Positions 53,586 to 62,813 of a DNA stretch of 64,000 nt are shown here, in pieces (the stretch's first letter is position 1; every line of letters starts with the position of its first letter). Made by a program: the position numbers and the translations under genes. The stretch lies in NCBI RefSeq assembly GCF_900114495.1, contig NZ_FOZI01000004.1:186001-250000 (forward strand). Direction: 5' to 3'. The stretch comes from Dyella sp. OK004. GTDB lineage: Bacteria > Pseudomonadota > Gammaproteobacteria > Xanthomonadales > Rhodanobacteraceae. Below the pieces are notes generated by a model that searched no databases, was not told the origin of the DNA, and worked only from the letters and a program-made list of their open reading frames with translations.

Positions 53586-54410
53586 ATGACCACCCCAGAA
53601 CACTCCCCCCTAGGCAAAACCACCCCCTACGCCGACCACTACGATCCCAGCCTGCTGTTCCCCATCCCCCGCAGCATCAAGCGCGAAGAGATCGGCATCA
53701 GCGAGCCACTGCCCTTCCACGGCGTGGACATCTGGAACGCCTACGAACTGTCATGGCTGGATGCGCGCGGCAAACCGGTGGTGGCGCTGGCCGAGTTCCG
53801 TGTGCCGGCGACGTCGCCGAACATCATCGAATCGAAGTCGTTCAAGCTTTACCTCAACGGCTTCGCACAGGAGCGCATCGCGAGTGCGACGGAGATGATC
53901 GATACGCTGAGCCGCGATCTCTCCGCCGCAGCCGGCGCAACGGTGGATGTGCTGCTCAGTGCCGCCAGCGAGCAAGGTCACGCCATCGCCGATCTGGATG
54001 GCGAGCTGATCGATATGCTGGAGATCGACATCGACGATTACGGCCCGCCGAAGGCAGAGCATCTGCGCACCGGTGCGCCGGGCGATGTGGTGGAAGAAAC
54101 CCTGGTATCGAATTTGCTTCGTTCCAACTGTCCGGTGACCGGGCAGCCGGATTGGGGCAGTGTGCAGATCCGCTATCGCGGTGAGCGCATCGATGCGTCG
54201 GGGCTATTGCGTTATCTGGTGTCGTTCCGCAACCACAACGAATTCCATGAACAGTGCGTGGAGCGCATCTTTGTGGATGTGATGGCGCGCTGCGCACCGC
54301 AGGAGCTGAGTGTGTACGCGCGCTACACGCGGCGCGGCGGGCTGGATATCAATCCGTTCCGCAGCAGTGTGGATATGGTGCCGGGTAATCCGCGCGGCGC
54401 GCGTCAGTAA
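53586..54410 (+). CDS. queF: NADPH-dependent 7-cyano-7-deazaguanine reductase (long form)
   Basis: 274 residues. Two tandem T-fold halves as in gammaproteobacterial QueF. The substrate/QueF motif is [14 protein letters not shown] (about 80-93), the catalytic nucleophile is Cys182 in [12 protein letters not shown] with Asp189, and [12 protein letters not shown] carries the conserved Glu. It reduces preQ0 to preQ1 for queuosine in tRNA. Stands alone; no preQ1 riboswitch is visible because the upstream DNA is a repeat. Confidence 0.95.
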   Translation: MTTPEHSPLGKTTPYADHYDPSLLFPIPRSIKREEIGISEPLPFHGVDIWNAYELSWLDARGKPVVALAEFRVPATSPNIIESKSFKLYLNGFAQERIASATEMIDTLSRDLSAAAGATVDVLLSAASEQGHAIADLDGELIDMLEIDIDDYGPPKAEHLRTGAPGDVVEETLVSNLLRSNCPVTGQPDWGSVQIRYRGERIDASGLLRYLVSFRNHNEFHEQCVERIFVDVMARCAPQELSVYARYTRRGGLDINPFRSSVDMVPGNPRGARQ

Positions 54411-54561
54411 GCTGAATTGGCGCGAACGCATTCGTAAAGGCCATGTCGTTGCGGACGCTGGGCTAACCATAACTTCATGCTTGGGGTCCTAGTTTCTGTG
54501 ACTTGGGGGCGATCGGTGCTTGTTCCGGTCGCTAGTGACTCATCGACTAAAGGATGCCGCC

Positions 54562-55164
54562 ATGAAATCTTCCATCCCCCACGTCGCCCTGTATGCCGCG
54601 ACGCTCGCCGGCCTGCTGATGCTCAGCGGCTGCGGCAAGCACGAAGAGACGCCGCCGGCGGCGAATGCGCCCGCCGCGCCAGCAAGTACACCGGCCACCA
54701 CGCCGCCCGCGAACCCTGCGCCGAGTAGCACCGCGCCCGCACCGAGCAGCACGACCAATTCACCCGCAACGAAGCCGGCCACCACTGGCACATCGCCGAC
54801 GACGGCGGTGCCCGCCAGCACGGAATTTCGCATTGCGGCGGTGACAGTCGGTAACCAGGTGGCCGACGATCATCGCGTCAGCGAGGCGAAGAATCATTTC
54901 GCGCCGAACGACAAAGCCATCTATGCCAGCGTCGCCACCCAGGGCAATACCAAAGGCGTCACACTCAACGCCACTTGGACCTATCTGGAGGGCCAGGCGC
55001 GACCGATCACTAGCACTAGTCAATCGATCGCTACCGATGGGCCGGCCGTAACGACGTTCGAGGTACGCAACCCGAGCCTGTGGCCGGCCGGCAAATATCA
55101 GGTGGTGATTTCCCTCGACGGCAAGCCGGTAAGTACACAGGGATTTGACGTGGCGAAGATCTGA
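54562..55164 (+). CDS. Lipoprotein with Ala/Pro/Thr-rich linker
   Basis: 200 residues from the ATG of MKSSIPHVALYAATLAGLLMLSGCGKHEE; lipobox LSGC. A low-complexity Pro/Ala/Thr/Ser segment (about 31-85) leads to a C-terminal beta-rich domain (EFRIAAVTVGNQVADDHRVSEAKNHFAPNDKAIYASVATQG, VTTFEVRNPSLWPAGKYQVVISLDG). Probably on the inner face of the outer membrane. The family is unknown; the domain resembles immunoglobulin-like binding domains in pattern only. A strong terminator follows. Confidence 0.75.
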   Translation: MKSSIPHVALYAATLAGLLMLSGCGKHEETPPAANAPAAPASTPATTPPANPAPSSTAPAPSSTTNSPATKPATTGTSPTTAVPASTEFRIAAVTVGNQVADDHRVSEAKNHFAPNDKAIYASVATQGNTKGVTLNATWTYLEGQARPITSTSQSIATDGPAVTTFEVRNPSLWPAGKYQVVISLDGKPVSTQGFDVAKI

Positions 55165-55182
55165 GCAGAGCGGATCGATAGC

Positions 55183-55220
55183 AAAACGCCGCAGGCCGGG
55201 GCTGGCCTGCGGCGTTTTTT
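55183..55220. terminator. Bidirectional intrinsic terminator
   Basis: AAAACGCCGCAGGCC (55183-55197) pairs exactly with GGCCTGCGGCGTTTT (55204-55218), loop GGGGCT, flanked by A-run and T-run. It serves the lipoprotein gene (plus) and the thioesterase gene ending at 55250 (minus). Confidence 0.92.
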
Positions 55221-55249
55221 ATGCGCGGCGTTTCAGTCCCGGCACGCTC

Positions 55250-55642
55250 CTACGCGGTTAGCGGGGGGATGTGGGTGGGCGAGCCGTTGGAATCGAGTGC
55301 CACCATCACGAAGCGGCCGGTGGTGCAGACACGGCGGTCGCCGGTGAGCGGATCTTCGGCGGTCATTTCCACTTCGACATGCATGGAGCTGCGGCCGACG
55401 CTGACGATGCGCGCCACCAGTTCCACCAGCTGGCCGTTGCCTACGGGCACGCGGAAGTTCACTTCCTCCGAGCGCGCGGTGACTACGGTGCGTCGCGCGT
55501 GGCGCGAGGCGACGATGAAGGCGGCCTTGTCCATCCACGCCAGTGCCTGGCCGCCGAACAGCGTGCCGAGGTGGTTGGTGTGGTCGGGGAAGACCATTTC
55601 CAGCAGGCGGGCTTCGGGCAAGGGGGTAGTGGGCTCGGTCAT
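55250..55642 (-). CDS. Acyl-CoA thioesterase, hotdog fold (YciA-like)
   Basis: 130 residues. VFPDHTNHLGTLFGGQALAWMDKAAFIVASRHA is the hotdog helix region with the family Asn/Asp, followed by VVTARSEEVNFRVPVGNGQLVELVARI and the strand VCTTGRFVMVALD. It hydrolyses acyl-CoAs in the cytosol. It is divergent from the mdtJI pair and convergent with the lipoprotein gene. No link to the NRPS line is indicated. Confidence 0.9.
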   Translation of the reverse strand: MTEPTTPLPEARLLEMVFPDHTNHLGTLFGGQALAWMDKAAFIVASRHARRTVVTARSEEVNFRVPVGNGQLVELVARIVSVGRSSMHVEVEMTAEDPLTGDRRVCTTGRFVMVALDSNGSPTHIPPLTA

Positions 55643-55697
55643 GGGGGTCCTGGAGATGTGAGCGGTTACGATGGCCGAAACGCAAAAGGAGCATGCA

Positions 55698-56063
55698 ATG
55701 CGTCACTGGCTTTTCATGGCGGTCGCCATTTTGACCGAAGTCGCTGGCACCTTGGCGATGAAATACGGCGCTCATCACGACACTCGCACGGCGGGGCTGG
55801 CGGTGATGTACGTGATGCTGGTGCTCTCGTACACCACGCTCGCGCTGGCGGTGAAACGGATTCCGCTGGCGGTGGCCTATGGTGCGTGGGAGAGCTTGGG
55901 GCTGGTGCTGATCACCCTGTGCAGCGCGTGGCTGTTTGCCGAGTCGCTCAACCTGACCAAGGTGGTGGCTATCGCGGTGATCATCACTGGCATTGTGTTG
56001 CTGGAGCACGGTACTGAGGAGGCGCCGCGCCGGCCGGGCGAGGGTGGGCATCATGCTGCCTGA
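55698..56063 (+). CDS. mdtJ: SMR-family transporter subunit, MdtJ-like
   Basis: 121 residues from the ATG after AAAAGGAGCATGCA; an ATG 27 bases earlier is less likely. Four membrane helices. MRHWLFMAVAILTEVAGTLAMKYG with the essential Glu in helix 1, LSYTTLALAVKRIPLAVAYGAWESLG and LFAESLNLTKVVAI match MdtJ of the heteromeric MdtJI spermidine exporter. The C-terminus is an extended hydrophilic tail, as in MdtJ. The stop overlaps the next start by 11 bases. Confidence 0.85.
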   Translation: MRHWLFMAVAILTEVAGTLAMKYGAHHDTRTAGLAVMYVMLVLSYTTLALAVKRIPLAVAYGAWESLGLVLITLCSAWLFAESLNLTKVVAIAVIITGIVLLEHGTEEAPRRPGEGGHHAA

Positions 56064-56385
56064 GTTCGCGCCTATCCATTTGTTGTATCTCGCTATCGCC
56101 ATTGCGCTGGAGGTGGTGGCGAATGTGTTGATGAAGTTGTCGCACGGGTTTGAGCGCAAGGGGCCGGCGTTGGCGGCGATTGGTTGTGCGCTGGCGGCGT
56201 TTACTGCGTTGAGTTATGCAATTGAGGGGATTGAGTTGTCGGTGGCTTATGGGGTGTGGGGTGGGGTTGGGTTGGTTGCTACGGCGGTGTCTGGCATCGT
56301 GATGTTTCACGAGCGATTGCGGCCTAGTGGGTGGCTGGGGCTGGCGCTGATCATGGCGGGGGTGGTGTTGATGAAATTTGCTTGA
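56053..56385 (+). CDS. mdtI: SMR-family transporter subunit, MdtI-like
   Basis: 110 residues. Helix 1 has LAIAIALEVVANVLMKLSHGFERKG, helices 2-4 have LAAFTALSYAIEGIELSVAYGVWGGVGLVATAVSG, matching MdtI. It overlaps mdtJ by 11 bases, so the two are coupled to form the heterodimer. Function in spermidine or drug export is by family assignment. A repeat starts 27 bases after the stop. Confidence 0.85.
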   Translation: MLPEFAPIHLLYLAIAIALEVVANVLMKLSHGFERKGPALAAIGCALAAFTALSYAIEGIELSVAYGVWGGVGLVATAVSGIVMFHERLRPSGWLGLALIMAGVVLMKFA

Positions 56386-56411
56386 AGGGGGAAGAAGCGT
56401 GCCCCCCTTGC

Positions 56412-56806
56412 AAAGAGCCTTCCTACTTCGTCACCCCGGCGTAGGCCGGGGTCCAGTGCCTTATCGCCGGGTCTTAGCGTCTGCGTGCCCTGGCTCGCCT
56501 GCCGCGGGCTTTCGAACCGCTGCCGCGGTCCGGGTCACTTTCTCTTTGCTGGCCCACGCACCCGCAGGAGCGGGTGCGAACAGCGCAGCTGGCCCGAAGG
56601 GCGGAGGGCATGGATGCCCGGAGTAAAGAGAAAGTAACCAAAGAGAAATGGCCTGAAGAGCAAGCGGCGGGCTTTGTAGCTGCGCCTTTTCCAGTGTCAG
56701 GCGTCGGGATGGTTCTCTTTGAGGCCTGATCGTCTAGTCCTCACATGGCGTCGCGCTTTTGCTCCCTTCCCTGCTAGCAGGGGAGGGCTGGGGAGGGGTA
56801 AGGCCC
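56412..56806. repeat. Long intergenic repeat, family B, copy 5 (long loop; most of a 573-base gap)
   Basis: Head CACCCCGGCGTAGGCCGGGGTCC, the GCCTGCCGCGGGC and GAACCGCTGCCGCGG core, then ACTTTCTCTTT (56537-56547)/AAAGAGAAAGT (56625-56635) with the same 77-base loop as copy 4 (one base differs), GCCTGAAGAGCAAGCGG, CCAGTGTCAGGCGTCGG and a closing CCCTGCTAGCAGGG hairpin. 56807-56958 holds the leader of the next peptidase gene (GGGGAGTAGAGC before the ATG) and nothing else recognised. Confidence 0.85.
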
Positions 56807-56958
56807 TTGCGCCAACCCCCATGTCCCCATCAGGGACTTCTGGCAGGGGTCGCCCCATGACCTCCGGACTACGATCGAAGGGTTTGGACTGATCGGCCAT
56901 GGCCGGCTTTCGCTGTAACGCTCCGGTGTGTCCGGGGTTTTTCCTTGGGGAGTAGAGC

Positions 56959-59304
56959 ATGGGTTTGAAGATGGACGGGTCGCGCCTGTTGGGTGCGCTG
57001 GTGTTGAGTGCGCTATCGGCGGGTGTTGCCGCGCAGACGACGACGTTGACGGCGGATGATTACGCCAAGGCCGAGCGCCTGATGGGTTACAACACGGTGC
57101 CGCTGGTCGATCACGTGGTGCAGAACGTGACGTGGCTGGACGATGGCCATTTCGGTTATCGCGAGCATGACGCGGGTGGCGATCACTATCTGCGTATGGA
57201 CGCCGCCACCGGCAAGGCCGAGCCGGCGTTTGATCAGGCCAAGTTGGCGACCGCGCTTACTGCCGTCCTCAACAAGCCGGTGGATGCCAAGAAGCTTGGC
57301 ATCACTGATTTCAGCATGACCGCCGATGGCCGTCTCGATGTGAATCTGCGCGGCAAGCACTATCTGTGCGACCTGAAGGACAAAGGTGTGTGCGTTGCCG
57401 GCAAGGGCGCCAAGGAGAAGGCTGGCGCGAAGGAAGGTAGCGAGCCGGGTGTGCTGTCGCCGGACAAGAAGACGGAAGCTTTTATCCGCCATTGGAATCT
57501 GTGGCTGCGCGACGTTGCCACCCGCACCGAGACTCAGCTCACCACCGACGGTGTGGAAGATTTCGGCTACGCAACCGACAACGCCGGTTGGAAGCATTCG
57601 GACGAGGCGATTCTGGTGTGGTCGCCGGATTCGAAGCAGATCGCTACGTTCCAGCAGGATCAGCGCAAGACCGGCGAGATGTATCTGGTCACCACCAATG
57701 TGGGCCACCCCAAGCTGGAGAAGTGGAAGTACCCGCTGGTAGGCGACGAGAACGTCACCATGATCGAGCGCGTGATCATCGACGTGCCGGGCAAGAAAGT
57801 GGTGCGCCTGAAGATGGCACCGGATCAGCACCGCTCCACTTTGTGCGATGACGTGAGCTGCGGCCGCGATGGCGGCTGGGACGACGTGCAGTGGGCCGGC
57901 GACGGTAAGACGCTGGCGTTTGTGTCTTCCTCGCGCGATCACAAGCAAGCGTGGTTCCGCATTGCCGATGCCACGACCGGCACGGTGCGTACCGTGTTCG
58001 ACGAGAAAGTGCCGACCTACTACGAGAGTGGCAACGGCAAGGTCAACTGGAGCTATCTGCCGGAGACCAACGAGGCGATCTGGTTCAGCGAACGCAACAA
58101 CTGGGGCAACCTTTACCTGTACGACCTGAAGAGCGGCAAGCTCAAGCGCGCGATCACCACCGGCAACGGCAATGTCACCGAGGTGCTGCGGGTCGATCCG
58201 AAGAGCCGCACGCTGTGGTTCCGCGGCGTAGGCCGTGCCAATGGCGTGAACCCGTATTACCAGCAGTTCTGGAAGGTGAGCCTGGACGGTGGCAAGCCGA
58301 CCTTGTTGACACCGGAGCCCTCCGATCACACCGTGATGCTGTCGCCGGATGGACGTCTGTTTGTGGATACCTATTCCACGCCGACCGTGCCGCCGGTGAC
58401 CGTGCTGCGTTCGTCCGCTGACGGCAGTACCGTGGCCGAGATTGCGAAGGCTGATATCAGCCGCTTGGTTGCCGCGGGCTGGAAGGCGCCGGAGCCGTTT
58501 ACGGTGAAGGGCCGCGACGGCAAGACCGATCTGTACGGTCTGATGTTCAAGCCGACGCATTTCGATGCCAGCAAGAAATACCCGATCGTCGATTACGTGT
58601 ATCCGGGCCCGCAGACCGGTTCGGTCGGTACGCGCAGCTTCACGCCTGCACGCGGCGATCATCAGGCACTCGCCGAGCTGGGCTTTATCGTGGTTGCCAT
58701 CGACGGCATGGGTACGCCGTGGCGCTCCAAGGCGTTTCATGATGCGTACTTCGGCAACATCATCGACAACACGCTGCCGGATCAGGTCGCCGGTTTGAAG
58801 GAGCTGGGCAAGCGTAATGCGTGGATCGAAATGGATCGCGTGGGCATGTGGGGCCACTCCGGCGGCGGCAACGCCACGGTGGGCGCGATGTTCATGTATC
58901 CGGATTTCTTCAAGGTCGGTATCGCTGAGAGCGGCAATCACGACAACCGCAACTACGAAGACGACTGGGCCGAGAAGTGGCAGGGCCTGCTGGTGAAGGA
59001 CAAGGACGGCAACAGCAATTACGACAAGCAGGCCAACCAGGTCTATGCCGACAAGCTCAAGGGGCATTTGTTGCTCGCCCACGGCACCATGGACGACAAC
59101 GTGCCGCCGTATCAGACCCTGCTGATAGTGGATGCGCTGATCAAGGCCAACAAGGATTTCGATCTGTTGCTGATCCCTAATGCGCATCACGGCTACGGCG
59201 ATGCCAGCTTGTATATGACGCGCAAGCGCTGGGATTACTTCGTGCGCAACCTGATGGGTGGTACGCCGCCGAAGGAATACGTGTTGAAGATGCCGAAGGA
59301 CTGA
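56959..59304 (+). CDS. Secreted S9 family peptidase (DPP-IV type)
   Basis: 781 residues with a signal peptide (DGSRLLGALVLSALSAGVAAQ). DPP-IV N-terminal propeller (about 100-500: SPDKKTEAFIRHWNLWLRD, YATDNAGWKHSDEAILVWSPDSKQIATFQQDQR) and alpha/beta hydrolase with Ser634 (WGHSGGG), Asp712 or 713 (HGTMDDNVPP) and His743/744 (NAHHGYG). It probably releases N-terminal dipeptides outside the cytoplasm. The ribosome binding site GGGGAG is well placed. Terminator at 59318. Distinct from the 4172 gene, which shares the family but little sequence. Confidence 0.94.
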   Translation: MGLKMDGSRLLGALVLSALSAGVAAQTTTLTADDYAKAERLMGYNTVPLVDHVVQNVTWLDDGHFGYREHDAGGDHYLRMDAATGKAEPAFDQAKLATALTAVLNKPVDAKKLGITDFSMTADGRLDVNLRGKHYLCDLKDKGVCVAGKGAKEKAGAKEGSEPGVLSPDKKTEAFIRHWNLWLRDVATRTETQLTTDGVEDFGYATDNAGWKHSDEAILVWSPDSKQIATFQQDQRKTGEMYLVTTNVGHPKLEKWKYPLVGDENVTMIERVIIDVPGKKVVRLKMAPDQHRSTLCDDVSCGRDGGWDDVQWAGDGKTLAFVSSSRDHKQAWFRIADATTGTVRTVFDEKVPTYYESGNGKVNWSYLPETNEAIWFSERNNWGNLYLYDLKSGKLKRAITTGNGNVTEVLRVDPKSRTLWFRGVGRANGVNPYYQQFWKVSLDGGKPTLLTPEPSDHTVMLSPDGRLFVDTYSTPTVPPVTVLRSSADGSTVAEIAKADISRLVAAGWKAPEPFTVKGRDGKTDLYGLMFKPTHFDASKKYPIVDYVYPGPQTGSVGTRSFTPARGDHQALAELGFIVVAIDGMGTPWRSKAFHDAYFGNIIDNTLPDQVAGLKELGKRNAWIEMDRVGMWGHSGGGNATVGAMFMYPDFFKVGIAESGNHDNRNYEDDWAEKWQGLLVKDKDGNSNYDKQANQVYADKLKGHLLLAHGTMDDNVPPYQTLLIVDALIKANKDFDLLLIPNAHHGYGDASLYMTRKRWDYFVRNLMGGTPPKEYVLKMPKD

Positions 59305-59317
59305 CCGGCAAGAAGGT

Positions 59318-59351
59318 AAAAAAACGGCGGCCTCGATGGCCGCCGTTTTTG
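59318..59351. terminator. Bidirectional intrinsic terminator
   Basis: AAAAACGGCGGCC (59320-59332) pairs exactly with GGCCGCCGTTTTT (59338-59350), loop TCGAT, with A- and T-runs on the two sides. It lies between the peptidase gene and the convergent operon ending at 59371. Confidence 0.92.
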
Positions 59352-59370
59352 TTGATGCCTGCGTAGCGCG

Positions 59371-60267
59371 TCAGTTCGCGCTGACCGGTTGCGCCACGCC
59401 CTGGGCCTGGGCCTCGGCGATCAGTTTCCGCAGCTGTTCGTTGGCCTGCTCGGTGGCGCGTTGCTGGTGCTTGCCCAGGGCCTCCTGCTCAGCACCCAGC
59501 GCTTCCTGCTGCTCGCCGAGCAGGGCTTGCTGGTGGCCGAGCGCTTCTTGCTGGTCGCCCAGCGATTTCTGCTGGGTTTCGAGTTCCGCCTGGGCGGTGG
59601 CAAGTTGCTTGCGTCCCGCCGCGATATCGCTAGCCGGCTTGCCCTGGGCTTCGAGGGATGCGAGTTCGGCTTCGCGACTGGCGAGCATGGCCTGCTTGCT
59701 GGCCAGTGCGCCCTGGCGCGAGCCGAGCGCGCCTTGTTCGGCGCCGAGCTTGCCCTGTTGTCCGCCGAGCTTGCCTTGCTTGCCGCCGAGTTTGCCTTGC
59801 TCGTGGCCGATCGCTTCCACTTCGGCATAGGCGGCCTTGGCTCGCGCAAGGTAGGCGGGATCGCGGATCACCCACGCTTTGTCGCCGCGACGGAACCACA
59901 GGAAGGCGGATTGTTTGCTCTGCAACAGGCGGATGGTGTTCACGTCCTGCTCGGAGCCATCGATGGTGACCGAGTCGCCGTCGACCAGCGCAAAGCCATC
60001 GCTGGCGCCATGGGTATGGATGGAAATGTGGCGGCCGGTGAGCCCCGCCGTATAGGCCGGCGGCGCTGGCGGTGCCAAAGGTGCTGGCGGCGGAGGTGGT
60101 GGCGTGGGTGGTGTAGGTGGTACGGGCGGTGGTGGCGGCACATCGGTGTGCTGGCCGCCGGACGCACTGGCGCCGCTGACGGGCATCACGCAGAGCAGGG
60201 CGGCGAACATCGCCGGTATCCAGCGCGCGCGGGACGGCGAACGGAGAGACAGGTAGCGCTGCGGCAT
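59371..60267 (-). CDS. Secreted protein related to the BlaR1 tail, with coiled-coil repeats
   Basis: 298 residues. Signal peptide (MFAALLCVMPVSGASA), a Pro-rich run (about 43-70), a compact domain (HISIHTHGASDGFALVDGDSVTIDGSEQDVNTIRLLQSKQSAFLWFRRGDKAWVIRDPAYLARAKAAY) and a long helix of near-heptad repeats (QGKLGGKQGKLGGQQ, then QQEALGHQQ). It closely matches the C-terminal half of the neighbouring BlaR1-type protein, down to the ending LIAEAQAQGVAQP versus LLNEALAQGVAQP. It lies 35 bases after that gene in the same direction, so it is part of the blaI-blaR1 operon. It may compete with or modulate the sensor. Confidence 0.75.
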   Translation of the reverse strand: MPQRYLSLRSPSRARWIPAMFAALLCVMPVSGASASGGQHTDVPPPPPVPPTPPTPPPPPPAPLAPPAPPAYTAGLTGRHISIHTHGASDGFALVDGDSVTIDGSEQDVNTIRLLQSKQSAFLWFRRGDKAWVIRDPAYLARAKAAYAEVEAIGHEQGKLGGKQGKLGGQQGKLGAEQGALGSRQGALASKQAMLASREAELASLEAQGKPASDIAAGRKQLATAQAELETQQKSLGDQQEALGHQQALLGEQQEALGAEQEALGKHQQRATEQANEQLRKLIAEAQAQGVAQPVSAN

Positions 60268-60302
60268 GGCAAGGAATCTCCTGACAAAAGTGGATGGACT
60301 GC

Positions 60303-62408
60303 TCAGCGGCTGCCCGCGGGTTGAGCGACGCCCTGGGCCAGTGCTTCGTTGAGCAGCTTGTCCATCTGCTCATCCTCACGAAGCGATATCTCGCCCTGGT
60401 GTTTGGACATCTCCGCCTGCTGGCGCGACAGATCGGCTTGCTGCCGGTTGAGCTCGGCCTGTTCGCGTTGGATGTCGGCCTGCTGGCGATCGAGATCCCT
60501 GAACTGGCTGTCGATGCCGCTCAGGCGTCCATCGATCGCGGCGTTCTGGGCGTCGATGTTTGCTTCGCTAGCCCCGCCACTGGCTAGCCGCGCAAGGCGC
60601 AGACTTTCGCGCTCCCGACTGATGGCGACGCGGCGCGTATCGAGTTCCACGCGTCGCGCGGAAAGCGCGCCCAATCGTGCGGACAGTCCACCCTCGCGGC
60701 CTGCCAGCTCGCCTTGCCTGCCGGCCAGTTCACCCTGCCGTTGCGCCATCTCTTTGGTTGGCGCGTAAGCGGCCTTCGCGCGCTGAATGAAGTCGCGGTC
60801 GCGCACTACATACGTGTCGCTGCCGCGCCGGAACCACAGCATGGCTTCCGAGGACGAGCTGCGCAGGCGCTTGGCGATTTTCAGATCCTCGGTGTCGCCG
60901 TTCATGGTGATGCTGTCGTGGTCGAACAGCGCGAAGCCACGCTCGGCGCCGGTATACACATCGATATCCACGTGGCGCGCGTTGCCCAGGTCTGCGGCAT
61001 AAGGCGCGGCCGGTGTCGGCGGCGTGGGAGGGGTCGGCGGTGTGGGAGGCGTTGCCGGTGTGGCTGGAGTAGCTGGTGTCGCTGGCACAGGCGGCACCGC
61101 GGGTATCGGATAGGGCCGCGGTGTCGGGGTGGCCGCTATAACCTCGCGCGGCGCGGAGGCCGGCCTGGGTGCGATGGCTGGTGCAGGAGTCGGGGTCGGT
61201 GCTGGATGCACCGCGCCGCGCGGCGGCGGGATATCCGGCATCGGTGGAGGCGGCGGCACTTCGTCCGTCGTCGTCGCAGTGCTGTCGGTGGCGCGCTTGG
61301 CTGGCGTCGCGTCCTGCGCATTTTCACCCGCGCTTTCACTCATGCCGGGATTGACGTTGCTGTTGTTGATTTCCATGCCGCGTGCAGTGACGCGGTAGGG
61401 CAGCACACCGGCCGCCGCCACCAGCACCACCAGCAGCCAGCCGCGCACGCGCGGCGTGGTGTCGTTGACGGAGTGCTGCAACATGAGCAGTCGCCTTTTC
61501 AGGTTCTGGAACGTGGGCGATGCGCCAGCCAGGCCGGAGGGCACCGGAAAAGCCACACCGAGGCGCAGCAGCAGGCGGCCGTAGTCTTGCGGTTCGGCAC
61601 GCGCCTGCTGCAATACCTGTACATCGCAGGCGGCTTCGCGATGGAACGCGTACTCGCGCATCGCCCATCCCACCAGCGGATGGAAGAAGAACACGCGTTG
61701 CGCGATAGCCGGCACCCAACCAAGCCACAGATCGCCACGACGCAGATGGGCCAGTTCGTGCGCGAGTGCCATCGCCGCTTCTGCCGGGGCCAACGTGTGC
61801 TCCGCCGGCAGCAGCACCAGCGGTCGCCAAAGGCCGGTGACCTGCGGCGACACGATGGCATCGGACTGGCGCAATTCGGGACAGCGGCGCAGGCCGAGTA
61901 CGCGTGCCTGCTGTGCGCAGAGCGTGTGCAGGGTTTCATCGTGCAGCGATGTCGAGTTGCGGATCACGTCGCGCGTTTCGCGCCACTGACGCAGGGCGAG
62001 CAACAGTTGCATAGCCATGCCGAGCAACCACAGCGCCATCAGCGTTTCGCGCCACGGCAACGGTGCGGCTGGGGCGTCGTGAGTCGCGATCACGACAGGC
62101 GAAGCGATCGCTGTGGTCTCGATGGGCTGGACGATTTCGGTGCGATCGCGATGCGCCACGGCAACATGGGTGACGTCGGGCAAGGCGGATGGCGGTGCCA
62201 GCAGCGGCAGCTCCACGGGTTTGGCCAGCAGCAGGCCGAGCAGTAACTGTAGTGCTACCAGCCACCACATCATGCAGCGCATGGCGGGCGACAGGCGCGG
62301 TATGCGGCGGCCGATCCACCACAGTGCCGCGATCAGCACGGCGGCCTGGATGGACGTCCAGACTAGGCGAGGGAAAACGGCGTTGGCAAAAACGCTGAAG
62401 CTATCCAT
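60303..62408 (-). CDS. BlaR1/MecR1-type M56 membrane metalloprotease-sensor
   Basis: 701 residues. Membrane helices at about 17-33, 46-62, 119-139, 235-250 and 325-345 surround the zinc site His217-Glu218-x2-His221 (AHELAH) and the second ligand region HREAACD. The C-terminal 350 residues are not the penicillin-binding sensor of BlaR1: a Pro/Thr/Ala-rich linker leads to DIDVYTGAERGFALFDHDSITM...MLWFRRGSDTYVVRDRDFI and a coiled coil of Gln/Arg/Glu repeats. The proteolytic domain presumably cleaves the BlaI repressor encoded one base upstream. The signal may not be a beta-lactam. Confidence 0.85.
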   Translation of the reverse strand: MDSFSVFANAVFPRLVWTSIQAAVLIAALWWIGRRIPRLSPAMRCMMWWLVALQLLLGLLLAKPVELPLLAPPSALPDVTHVAVAHRDRTEIVQPIETTAIASPVVIATHDAPAAPLPWRETLMALWLLGMAMQLLLALRQWRETRDVIRNSTSLHDETLHTLCAQQARVLGLRRCPELRQSDAIVSPQVTGLWRPLVLLPAEHTLAPAEAAMALAHELAHLRRGDLWLGWVPAIAQRVFFFHPLVGWAMREYAFHREAACDVQVLQQARAEPQDYGRLLLRLGVAFPVPSGLAGASPTFQNLKRRLLMLQHSVNDTTPRVRGWLLVVLVAAAGVLPYRVTARGMEINNSNVNPGMSESAGENAQDATPAKRATDSTATTTDEVPPPPPMPDIPPPRGAVHPAPTPTPAPAIAPRPASAPREVIAATPTPRPYPIPAVPPVPATPATPATPATPPTPPTPPTPPTPAAPYAADLGNARHVDIDVYTGAERGFALFDHDSITMNGDTEDLKIAKRLRSSSSEAMLWFRRGSDTYVVRDRDFIQRAKAAYAPTKEMAQRQGELAGRQGELAGREGGLSARLGALSARRVELDTRRVAISRERESLRLARLASGGASEANIDAQNAAIDGRLSGIDSQFRDLDRQQADIQREQAELNRQQADLSRQQAEMSKHQGEISLREDEQMDKLLNEALAQGVAQPAGSR

Positions 62409-62409
62409 G

Positions 62410-62796
62410 TCAGTTCTCCTTGCGCCGCGATTGCAACTGGTTCACCAGCGCTTCCAGCTCGGCCAGCTCGTGGTCGCTGACTTCGGCCTTCTCCGACATC
62501 CACGCCACGAATGGAGAGACTGAGCCGGACAACGTGTTTTCCACGAACTGCCCCACGGCTTGCCGCATGGCTTCGCCGGGGCCGGTGGAGGTGCTGTAGC
62601 GATACATGCCGCTGGCCTGGCGCCGGCGCAGATAACCCTTGCTGCGCAGGCGTTCCATCATGGTCAGCACGGTGGAGCGCGCCAGGCCGCGCGGTTCGCC
62701 GAAGCCGCTGGCGACCTCGCCCACGGAGGCGGGTTCGTGTTCTGCCAGGTAGTGCAGCAGCGCGAGTTCCTGGTCGCCGATGGAAGGCTTGATCAT
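62410..62796 (-). CDS. blaI: BlaI/MecI-family transcriptional repressor
   Basis: 128 residues from the ATG of MIKPSIGDQELALLHYLAEHEPASVGEVASG, chosen because AAGGA lies eight bases ahead. Winged helix (GLARSTVLTMMERLRSKGYLRRR), then the dimerisation and cleavage part. Family members bind TACAnnTGTA, exactly the element found upstream. It is one base from the sensor gene. The target genes beyond its own operon are unknown. Confidence 0.92.
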   Translation of the reverse strand: MIKPSIGDQELALLHYLAEHEPASVGEVASGFGEPRGLARSTVLTMMERLRSKGYLRRRQASGMYRYSTSTGPGEAMRQAVGQFVENTLSGSVSPFVAWMSEKAEVSDHELAELEALVNQLQSRRKEN

Positions 62797-62813
62797 GGCG
62801 GGCATCCTTGTGA

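Noticed and set aside
57013-59190. Long open frame (725 codons) antisense to the DPP-IV-like peptidase
   Set aside because: The sense frame has a full peptidase with its catalytic triad; the antisense frame is His/Arg/Ala-rich with no family match, as expected in high-GC DNA.
59500-59830. Tandem repeats in the secreted protein read as a possible CRISPR or minisatellite
   Set aside because: The units are short coding heptads (QGKLGG-like) without spacers; they form a coiled coil.
60714-62246. Antisense open frame (510 codons) over the BlaR1-type gene
   Set aside because: Very Arg/Gly-rich, no domains, and the opposite strand has the M56 protease.
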